Shown here: piece after piece, positions 55,851 to 64,000 of the stretch | How the letters are laid out: each line of letters begins with the position of its first letter | How positions within the stretch are numbered: the first letter of the stretch is position 1 | Assembly: GCA_948474755.1 (NCBI GenBank) | Contig: CAOLHI010001286.1 | Coordinates: 712,169 to 776,168 of the forward strand | Source: Ctenosaura bakeri | Taxonomy: Eukaryota; Chordata; Lepidosauria; Squamata; Iguanidae | Direction: 5' to 3' | Length of the DNA stretch: 64,000 bases | Translations under genes and position numbers: made by a program | Notes under the pieces: model-generated | What the model saw: only the letters and a program-made list of their open reading frames with translations | Told to the model about the DNA's origin: nothing | The model's database searches: none

Positions 55851-57712
55851 ACTACCAATGAATCTGTATATTGTTTCTTCTTTTTAGGCCATCTGAGGAG
55901 CAAATTTGCAATCAAGCCCTCAGTTAAGTTGGCGCCCATCTATTGGTAGATAAGTCTATTAGAGCCGTCCCTTTGTTTCTTTCATAAGGATGGATCTTGC
56001 TAGTTCACAATTTATATGGTAGCTCTTCTCTATCCTTTCACATTCAGATTCTGGGAAGAAGTAACCAGGTGCATCTGCTTACAGATGACCAGCGTCTGTT
56101 TTGCTTGAGGAAGTCTGAGAGAAATGAAGGCTTTGACCTATACATTTGGCATGACCTACCTTGAAAGCCTTGATTTGTGTCAGAGTGGATTTTGGTGGCT
56201 TGCCAGCTACTGAGAACAGCATCTGGTATCTGGCCAGGTCTGTACAGATGGTCTGCCATGTGTGGCCATGTCTCTGGATTTCATGCCTGCTGACTTTGTC
56301 AACCTATTTATCTCTGTTATCCTATCCTGGACATCAGTGGTACCTAGTCTTCTTCTACTGGCTTTCAGTGTTGCTGAGTATATATTCTATCTCTGCTGTT
56401 CCTAATTTGTGATCCACTCATGATGAGGAAAGTGTGAGAATGTTGCTTTAGTTCATTTTTGATGAGTATTTCTCAAAAAAGTCACACACACACACACACA
56501 CACACACATGCATACACATACACAAATTGCACGTTCAGGAAGGAAAGAACCTGTGATTTAAAAAAAGTGCAGAAGAAATGAAACTGACAGATCCATCCCA
56601 ACTTGCACTCCCTTTCATATTATTATCTTCCTATACTGATGCAACTTCTATGTAAGAAAATGCAAGTTTTCGATAATGTGTGAAAAGTATTCAGGCAATG
56701 TATGTAGTGGCTGACATATCAGGATCCCACCCCCCCGAAAAAGTGAGAGGAATCACCATGCAGCAAAATGTGCATATGTGTTGGACATGCAAGCCCTTGA
56801 GAAAGATGAGGAGGAAGAATGGGTTCTTGGGCTTCTTTTGCAATGGTTAGGGATCTTTGCTGGTTGCACATGTGGGCCTCTAGATGGAATGTAATCCCTA
56901 GGAGCCCTAGCAAACAGGACTGTGGAGTTGGTACCCCAAACCTTTGACTTTGACTCCAACTCTTCTAGCTGATTGTCAGCAGTGAGCATAGCCAGTGGTG
57001 AGTGAAACTGTGAGATAAGACTTATGGCTCAGGGACAGTGCTTGAAATAGGTTCAGCATTACCTATCTTGGTTCATTATGATACTTCATCTCTCAGATGC
57101 CAGCCTCTCAGAAAGAGGTACAAGTTGGAAGCAAATACTGCTATAATCCTGTGTCTCTATACAGTGCTTTTGGGGCCATCAGAAATTACCAGATGAAATA
57201 TTTGGTGTCAGTATGTTTGGGGCACAAGATAGTGATGTGGATAACCTATTGTGTGGATGATGTTCCACAGACACCTCCGTATGGCAGCTGTGTTGTGAGA
57301 AGTGGTCCATAAGAGAGAGAAATTTTGTTATTTTGAGACATTTGTCCTTGACTGATAATACAATAGCAGATGGCAGGGCCTTACAGGGCCCTGCAAGGAA
57401 GAAGAAAATGATGATGGATGATGGGTATTTTCTTACGGTGAAAGAACAATCCAAAGGGTTGTGTTTCAAGGGCCAGGCTTTTTCAATCCAGTTTACAAAT
57501 GCAGTGATGTAAGGTTTTGCCTCTGGTATCTCTTTCTGTGTATGTGGGAAGCATTAGTATTTTACTTTTCTACTATTATAAAAAATGCTTCATCAATTAT
57601 TCACCCCCAACTCATGCCATGTGTTACAAACCCATAAATACATTCTGTTTGAAGTGATTGCTGTTTCTCCCTCAGAAGTACCACATACCTCCCTCTGTCA
57701 CAATGATTGGCA
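55851..57712. other. Unassigned stretch
   Basis: Contains the (CA)n run at 56483-56508. The 71-codon frame at 57097-57312 looks protein-like by eye but matches nothing I know and has no splice or translational context. Confidence 0.4.
56483..56508 (+). repeat. (CA)n microsatellite
   Basis: Thirteen uninterrupted CA units. Confidence 0.95.
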
Positions 57713-57800
57713 GTGCAATCCTGGACATGTCTACTCAGATGTAAGTTCCGCTGAGCTCAGTGGATCTTTCTCACACATAGGTAGAAACATGATTGCAGCC
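57713..57800. repeat. Palindromic 'tactcagatgtaag' repeat
   Basis: Outer arms GTGCAATCCTGGACATGTC and, inverted, GGCTGCAATCATGTTTCTAC; inner arms TACTCAGATGTAAGTTCCGC and the mirrored GATCTTTCTCACACATAGGTA; exact centre GAGCTC. Same type as 40134-40200. Confidence 0.7.
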
Positions 57801-58875
57801 TTTGTTGCAGGAATGAAACTTCTAGATTTCCTTCCTGCGAAGCCTTTAAAAAAAGCAAAAAGACTTTAGGCCTGCTTGAGGAGGGGGAGAATCTTACTGT
57901 CTGTCTCTTTGTCTTTGGTGGTAAACAGTCTGAATATGTAATTAGAATGACAGTTTTTGCAGTAGAAAAAAATCTTTGATCACAAAATGATATGGTTTGA
58001 GGAACAGAAGATGCTGTTCTCTTTTCCTGATTTTAACATAAAAGATAGGTTTAATCAGATTAAGACCTTGTCACTGGGTTTCCTCCTAACCTTTCTTTGA
58101 TCATCTTGTTGGTGCTGAAGCATATTAGCTGTGACACATTCTTTTTGAACTTAAAATGGCTTCTTCTTATGCCAGGATTTGACCAATATAGAAGAAGCTG
58201 GCATTTGAAAACAATGGATAAGGGCCGACTATTCTGTAATGTTCTCTATGGAGAAACCTGTTCCTATTTAAATTCATTGCATACAGAAATTTAGCATTTA
58301 GCGTTCTGTATGTCGGAATGGCAACTGATTAGATGCTGACCCCACAGCAGAGATGGGGTGCATCCAGATGGGGTTCCCTATCCTTCAGCACTCTGTACAG
58401 TGCTCAAAGGCAGCCTTTCTTTAGCAGTGAGGAGGGAAGGGTAGCCCTTTTGACTGTCCTGAATGAGGCATGCACGCACAGGCAAGGAAGCGTGGGTACG
58501 CTGAGGGACTGGCTTTGGAAAAGAGTGGGGGAGTATTTGCCCCTCCTGGAACATTTCCTCTCTCCTGTTCTAGAGCTATAAAAACACAAGACTACAATAA
58601 AATGTTAATGAGTTTGACAACTTGGCTATGGAAAATGGGTCTATAAACAGTCAATTAATAGGCAGTCAGCATTTTTTTTTAAAGAGCACCAATCATCCTT
58701 GATTGCTATAAATCAACCAGTGCCTGGATGTGAGGTACAGAGTACAGCTAGAAACATTTGGCATTTTGAATTAGTTCTTAAATTGGGTACAGAATGCCAT
58801 GGGGCACTTTGAATATGAATTTAAATTTGGATGGAAAAAAAGCATAAAGGTCTGTGAGTTTAGCTCTGCCAGAGG
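57801..58875. other. Unassigned spacer
   Basis: No recognised gene or element; an AATAAAATG lies near 58597. Confidence 0.4.
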
Positions 58876-58965
58876 ATAAAAAAGTTACTTTGGGGACTAC
58901 AAATCCCAGAATCCCCCATGTGGCATGGCCAACATGGATACTGGGAGTTATAGTCAAAAGCTTTC
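58876..58965. repeat. 'Ggactacaaatcccagaatccc' palindromic repeat
   Basis: Left arm GGGGACTACAAATCCCAGAATC and right arm GATACTGGGAGTTATAGTCAAAAG are imperfect reverse complements around CATGTGGCATGGCCAACATG. This is the clearest copy of the repeat whose arms recur near 6290, 15398, 32048, 33079, 33530, 44250, 59420, 60190 and 61640. Confidence 0.7.
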
Positions 58966-59656
58966 CCAAGCTCCGAGCTCTACTGGACACAGCATAGGGT
59001 TGTGCTGCAACATACGATTATTCTCTCATGGACGGAAGAATAGCTACTTTGCCACCCACTTTTGGAGGGCATTTGTTTAAGATGGTCTTTGTTTCCATTC
59101 TGCATTTATATTGATATAAGATTCCCGAAGCAATCAGATCTCTTGTGAGTCCATGCAAAAGTAGCCCCCATAGTGCTAGCATGCAATCCTGGCAATATGA
59201 GGAAGACTTGTAGTTTTGTACACAAAAGGTCACAGATGCATCCCTGTTTAAAACTCCGGAGAGCTACTGTCAGTCACAGCAGAGAGTTCTGAGCTAGGTA
59301 CACATTGGTATCTGTGTTCCTTAAGCAGGGAGGACTTCTCCGTGTTATTAATATTTGCATTCTTTCTAATCTCCTATTTCACATAAGTTAGCTCTGAGGC
59401 AGCCTTAACCAATAGCCACAATGGCTGGGGGTGATGGGGCTTGTGGTCAAGTATATCTGGAAGTATTTTGTTTAGGAAGGCTGATCTAAGTATTTGTGAC
59501 TCCTCCTGGTGAGTTTTGGGTCAGTGAGAACTTAAACCAGGATAATAGTGCTGTTCTAAAGAATCTGGCCTATGATGTAGATTCAACAATCAGGTTTTAT
59601 TGTTGTATTGCTTCAATGCTCTTGTGAATAAGACTCCTAAGTACAGTGGAAACATA
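58966..59656. other. Unassigned spacer
   Basis: A worn arm of the preceding repeat type lies near 59405-59480 (CACAATGGCTGGGGGTGATG, GTGGTCAAGTATATCTGGAAG). The rest is unrecognised. Confidence 0.4.
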
Positions 59657-59981
59657 GGCCCTTTCCACACGTGGGGTGTGAATTGGGCAGAAACGGGACT
59701 CACTGGATTTCTTCTGTAGAGGTCCTTGAATATGATGCGTGCCTGGAAATCTGCACCGGAGCACGGCGACGGAGTGACACGGGGTCGCGCGCTCCGTGCT
59801 TTTGAAAAACCTCTTAAAAGAGGTTTTTAAAAAACATGCTGCGCAACCAGTTCCGGTCGCTCCGGCGCGGACTGAGGTGTGGAACTACAAAAAGTAGTCT
59901 GCCCCAGTCCACTCTACGGTGCAGAAGACCTCTGTCAGAGGTCGCTCTGCGCCGTTTTAATAGCCCAGTGCAGAAAGGGCC
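59657..59981. mobile_element. Harbinger-like CpG-rich MITE, ATA duplication
   Basis: Ends GGCCCTTTCCACAC and, inverted, GGCCCTTTCTGCAC; ATA flanks both (59654-59656, 59982-59984). The interior differs from the 2291/25113 type but is likewise CpG-dense (GGGGTCGCGCGCTCCG). It holds stems: AAAAACCTCTT/AAGAGGTTTTT (59805-59815, 59818-59828) and AGACCTCTG/AGAGGTCGCTCTGC near 59927-59950. No transposase. Confidence 0.75.
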
Positions 59982-61189
59982 ATAATTATAGGTACTGGTC
60001 ACAACAACCTTTTCTCTTAGGACGTTAAATAAAATAAATATCATCAATATGTCTATCTAGAATGGAGGTGTTCTGAGGCTGGAGGGAGATGTTCACTGAT
60101 CCAGGCAGCCCACTTTCTTGGGAACCTTACTTTTTTGGACACTGTCACCCAGAACCAGCCATTTAGCATGGTTACTGGTCTCGTTGGCTTGGAAATTCTT
60201 AGAGTTGTAGTTCAAAAAAATAGCATTTTCAAACTGAATATCCTGTCACCATCATCTTTTGGGAGAGCTGCACAGCTTTTCAGTGCAGGATCAGGTTTCA
60301 GCCAACAAGGTTTACAATTGTGTGCGTCATTCAGTGGCTAGGTAAGTAACAAACTAAGTAAGAGGAATCTGGGGGTGGGATATATATATCCTTTATTTGC
60401 TGTAATGGGAATTTTCTCTCCATTTTTCATCAGGCCAGCTACACATATATGCTTTTAGGAGAGAGACTATTTCCTTTGTTACTCGACACCATCAAAAAAT
60501 TGCATTCTGTAGGATATCACCCACCATAAAGACATTATTATCTTTCAAGTTTATATTCAGCATAGATTTAATTGGTTGGCTTTTTTGATGTTTGCTTTAA
60601 GTGAAATCAGAATGGTTACAAGGTCCAGAACGGAATTATTTTGAAGTGCTGTTTCCAGCCTTCTAGTAGCAGGAAATCAGTTTAGAACATTATATAACAG
60701 CTGTTACTGCTGGTGACCAGCATGCTAATGTTTTCTTTGTGTCTCTCATGTTGCTGTCAGGCTTGCTTCACAGCATCATATTCAAGGACCTCTACAGTAA
60801 AAAGGAAACAGAGCTAAGGGTTATGCAACCTCAGCCTATTTACAAGCAAATAAGTAATTGGTAACTCAGTCCTGAACTGTCCCTGTCATTCTGACCTAGA
60901 TATGTCATCATAGAGCAGCATTTATTGCCATAAACAGTGTAGGAGTTTCAGAGCTGTTTTTATTATTAAATTTATTAAAGAGTAAGCATAATTGATTGCC
61001 CTTGTGCCCACTGATTAATCCCACATGCAGTCTAAAAATTGCCTGAGCAGTGTTGGAGAAGACCACCTTAGTGAAACTATTCCAACCCATTTAGTTTACA
61101 CTGTATTCCTGAATCCCGTTATCTGGAACAGAGCTTCATTGTTTCAACAGTGCTTACTTCAGAGGAGACTTGCCTCAATAGCAATATAT
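59982..61189. other. Unassigned stretch
   Basis: A repeat arm (TTAGAGTTGTAGTTCAAAAAAATAG) lies near 60199-60223. No gene or complete element is recognised. Confidence 0.4.
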
Positions 61190-61460
61190 AGCAATAGCAT
61201 TTATTTCTATACCGCTTATCAACTGAGTGTTATCTAAGTGGTTTATAGCAATAGCAATAGCATTTATTTCTATACCGCTTATCAACTGAGTGTTATCTAA
61301 GCAGTTTACAATGTATTTTTAGCTAATTGCCCCCAACAAGCTGGGTACTCATTTTACCGACCTGTGGAAGGATGGAAGGCTGAGTCAACCTTGGAGCCCG
61401 GCAGGATTGAACTCACAACCTTGTGTTTGCAGTACTAGCATTTAACCACTGCGCCACATT
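61190..61460 (-). mobile_element. Sauria-type SINE with tandemly duplicated tail
   Basis: In plus orientation: tail GCAATAGCATTTATTTC, TATACCGCTTATCAACTGAG, body CCCCCAACAAGCTGGGTACTC, TTTTACCGACCTGTGGAAGG, GCTGAGTCAACCTTGGAGCC, ATTGAACTCACAACCTTGTG and head GCATTTAACCACTGCGCCAC. The 3' tail unit (ending GTGTTATCTAAG) is present twice with a 63 bp period, at about 61190-61252 and 61253-61315, nearly identical. Confidence 0.88.
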
Positions 61461-61474
61461 GTAAAATACAATAC

Positions 61475-61501
61475 AAATACATTGTAAAATACAATGTATT
61501 T
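61475..61501. repeat. 27 bp inverted repeat at SINE junction
   Basis: Arms AAATACATTGTA and TACAATGTATTT are perfect 12 bp reverse complements around AAA. It lies exactly between the two Sauria SINE bodies. Confidence 0.9.
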
Positions 61502-61581
61502 TAGCTAATTGCCCCCAACAAGCTGGGTACTCATTTTACCGACCTGCGGAAGGATGGAAGGCTGAGTCAACCTTGGAGCCC
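61495..61581 (-). mobile_element. Second Sauria SINE body, truncated
   Basis: Starting in TGTATTTTAGCTAATTGCCC, the body repeats CCCCCAACAAGCTGGGTACTC, TTTTACCGACCTGCGGAAGG and GCTGAGTCAACCTTGGAGCC, then stops at 61581 before the tRNA-like head. It is on the same strand and ~35 bp from the previous copy, so a partial tandem duplication is as likely as a second insertion. Confidence 0.85.
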
Positions 61582-62815
61582 ATATGGAATAATTAGCACA
61601 GGGATAGGGGATTGTTGCCTCTTCAAATGTTCTTGGACTATGTGTCCCATAAGACCTAACTATTGGCCAGCTTGGCTGGGGCTGATAAAAGTTTGAGTCC
61701 AACAACAATATTGGCAGGCCCTCAGGTTTCTGCTCCAAATTACTGGTTTCAGCTCTTTGTAGCATTTAGGGAAAAAGTAAAGCTGATATCAGAAGCAGTA
61801 AAGAATACATCTCAGTACTATGGTTGTTGCATAGTGTTTCAATCTTTCACAGTTTGGATTACTGTTTCTTTACAACTTGGTTATAAGCTGTCCTTCTGGC
61901 ACACCAGTGGAAGGACTTTTTTTTTGTCTCTGGTACTTCCTGCTTAAAAAAAATACTTCATGGTAAGTTAAAAAGAATTTAGTTATTCTTTCATCGCTCC
62001 TGAAGCTATAGCTATATTCTGGCACTACCTCAGCACATGAACAGAAATGTACCTGCCTTTCCTTCTGTCAGTGCATTCCTCATGTGGAAAGTGATGTGTT
62101 TGAAGAGTAAAGGTTCCTGTTTATGAGGAGCAAAGTCCCAGGAAAATTGGAGATCTTGTGTTCATGTGGGTATTTAGTTATTAATTTATTTGGAGTATTT
62201 ATATAATACTTCCCAGCCCACAAGGGCTCCTGAGGTGATGCAGTTTAGGAATCTCTCCTCTTCAGATACATTGCTTTGCCTGTGAAGAAAATAGACTTGG
62301 GCAGAACTAGGTATTCATCCGCTTGTATGTTGAAGAAGTTAAGGAATACCTGCATAGGACTTATCTAAAAGAAATTACCATGGCATATTTACTGCATTTC
62401 TGGATATCTTATAATTTTGTGAGGTATTGATTATAGCATCCCAGATAAAGTCCAACACATATTCAGATCTTGTTGACTTTAGCATGAAAGGCCTGTATTG
62501 TGGATGGGATTGCGTTTGCATTTAGATATTGCAAATCCTGCTCAGGTTGGAGATCATCATCTTGTTTATCCTAAGCAGGTTTGTAGCCCAGAAGTAAATT
62601 TTTCAAGCTGTATACAAAGCGTACTTTTTGGGTTGACAACTACCAGAAAACCCTAGTCAATATGTGGATTCCAAAAAGTCCAAAAAACTAACTTTTCCAA
62701 ATTCTGATTTTTTTGATGTCATGGTATATGAAAATAATGACTTGCTATTTAATAATTTCAATTTACTTTCACATTTTTCCCCACTTTTCTCTCATATTGT
62801 GTACAAAGGGATTTT
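61582..62815. other. Unassigned stretch
   Basis: A worn repeat arm lies near 61638-61720 (TTGGACTATGTGTCCCATAAG..GTTTGAGTCCAAC). A TTATTTGGAGTATTTATATAATAC phrase near 62188 resembles an L2/CR1 tail in reverse. Nothing else is recognised. Confidence 0.4.
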
Positions 62816-62960
62816 GTAGCACCTTTGAGATGGAGAGAAAAAGTTGGTAGGATAACCTTTCATAGACTTAAGTCTACTTCATCAGATGCCTACAAAAGCT
62901 TATGCTGCTAACTTCTTCCAGTTAATCTCAAAGGTGCCATTGCATGCTGATTCAGACTAA
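62816..62960. repeat. Foldback repeat, 'caaaggtgcc' ends
   Basis: TGTAGCACCTTTGAGATGG on the left and ATCTCAAAGGTGCCATTGC on the right are terminal inverted arms; AAAAAGTTGGTAG and CTGCTAACTTCTTCC pair inside, with CTTCATCAGATGCC at the centre. 63775-63890 is a relative. Confidence 0.65.
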
Positions 62961-63540
62961 TATGGCTGTATCTTTGAATTCTACTATCACACTTCAGTTT
63001 CTGCAAGTGGAAGTTTCATTTTGACATCAGTCTTCCACTCATCCTAGATTGGCCATAATTTTGGTAACCTTGGTAACAGCAACACAGTAAATTAAGAAGA
63101 CATTAGAACAAATGCCTATAACAGCCAGTGATTCCAAATGCCACAATATTTGGCTATAAAGGTTTGTGAATGACCTCCTGAAAAGGATCAGTACAGAACC
63201 CAGCTGTTTACTTGTTCATATGTTACTTTTCCTTCAATACATATTGCTTTGGCAGCCCTGCCAAATTTGGAAACAAAATATTAACTTTCCATCTTATATT
63301 TTATTCTTTTGTTCCTCTCATCGTTTGGCATATTCTCTTCATTCAGTAGAGTAATAGTGATGAGAGGGCACAGCAGGGTGGAGAGAGCAAAAAAGAAAGT
63401 TACACTTTCTGCAGCCTGCACCTCTTTCAGGGGCCCCTTCTTGTTTAAGAACAATTTTTGAGAGGCAACACAATGGCTGCAGGGGGAAGGGGAAAATGGG
63501 GAAGTCACACTTCTTCCATAAAAGGGAAGATTGGTGGTAT

Positions 63541-63725
63541 GCCAAAATGAACCAGTTTGAGCATTGGACAACAACCCCAGAGACCAGGGTTCAGTTCCCC
63601 GCTCAGCCACAAAAACCCCTTGGGTCACCTTGGATGCATCACACACTCTCAGCCCCAGAAAATCCTGTAATAGGTTCATCTTAGGGTTACCACAAGTCAG
63701 AAATGACCTGAAGTCACAACAACAT
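63541..63725 (+). mobile_element. (ACA)-tailed SINE, shortened
   Basis: CCAGTTTGAGCATTGGACAAC, CCAGAGACCAGGGTTCAG with B box GTTCAGTTCCC, CACCTTGGATGCATCACACA, CTCTCAGCC, then CTGTAATAGGTTCATCTTAG, GGTTACCACAAGTCAGAAATG and CACAACAACATG. The A-box end and the GCCAAGAAAACC section are missing, as in the 7285 copy. Confidence 0.8.
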
Positions 63726-63774
63726 GCAAGAAATATGAATTTACAACATAGGTATCATACAAAGATATTGAAGA

Positions 63775-63890
63775 ATCCAGTGGCACATTTGAGACTTAAC
63801 TGGAAGAAAAAAATTCTAGCCTCAGCTTTCATGGACTCAGTCTGCTTCATCTGATGCATATGTCTTTTTATGCTAAAAGGCTAACACAGC
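63775..63890. repeat. Foldback repeat fragment
   Basis: AGTGGCACATTTGAGACTTAAC, CAGCTTTCATGGACTCAGTC and CTGCTTCATCTGATGCATATG follow the layout of 62816-62960, and TATGCTAAAAGGCTAAC begins the opposite arm. The outer right terminus is missing or worn. Confidence 0.55.
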
Positions 63891-64000
63891 TATTTTATTG
63901 AATACTGCTACTACAGGTATCATGATATAGAACTTTCCAGGCAGTGCTGATTGACTTCAGCTTTCTCTTGGGTTTGCGTTCAGCAGCAAACCCAGACTTC

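Noticed and set aside
57097..57312. 71-codon frame with Cys/Tyr-rich sequence
   Set aside because: It reads plausibly, but I know no family that matches, and there is no splice-site or promoter support. Left as chance.
63281..63679. 132-codon minus frame
   Set aside because: Largely the reverse complement of the SINE at 63541-63725; no domain is visible.

Overview
The window looks like AT-rich intergenic or deeply intronic DNA from a squamate reptile, most likely an iguanian lizard. That reading rests on the repeats, not on any host gene: Sauria-type SINEs (head with GTGGCGCAGTGG, 3' end with the GCTATTGCTATT tail), tRNA-derived SINEs ending in (ACA)n, two different L1 lineages, an L2/CR1-type LINE tail, a Ty1/Copia pol remnant and many short palindromic DNA-transposon derivatives. 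I found no host coding exon, structural RNA gene or CRISPR array that I could support. Nearly all open frames are short chance frames or lie inside mobile elements.

Layout. 1-6 kb: a dispersed ~400 bp repeat (one inverted, one direct copy), a CpG-rich Harbinger-like MITE, an (ACA)-SINE and a Tigger-like TA-flanked element. 6-17 kb: sparse, with two LTR-like blocks on the minus strand and a SINE split by a palindromic MITE that left a TGA target duplication. 17.7-19.3 kb: a TA-flanked inverted-repeat element containing a Sauria SINE and a minus-strand L1. 21.5-25.9 kb: two more Harbinger-like MITEs (one inside a LINE tail) and a ~200 bp imperfect palindrome. 26.2-29.1 kb: a decayed Copia element, itself split by a CR1-like fragment, with a probable 3' LTR. 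31.2-31.8 kb: a non-autonomous hAT element with an 8 bp target duplication and an internal tandem array. 35.4 and 50.0 kb: a ~335 bp near-identical pair of unknown nature. 42-44 kb: another Tigger-like element, a MITE and a SINE. 46.0-48.0 kb: a young 5'-truncated L1 with 413 uninterrupted ORF2 codons and a 14 bp target duplication. 54-64 kb: palindromic MITEs, a LINE tail, a Harbinger-like MITE, a Sauria SINE with a duplicated tail next to a second truncated one, and palindromic terminal repeats.

How it works together: this is a layered record of insertions, not a gene system. The nested cases allow relative dating (MITE into SINE, MITE into LINE, CR1-like into Copia, L1 and SINE into a TIR element). 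I did not find a convincing undescribed functional system. The least explained items are the 335 bp duplicate pair, the three-copy ~400 bp repeat and the CpG-dense hairpin-bearing MITE family. All identities come from reading motifs by eye; no database search was run, and long unassigned stretches are marked as such.
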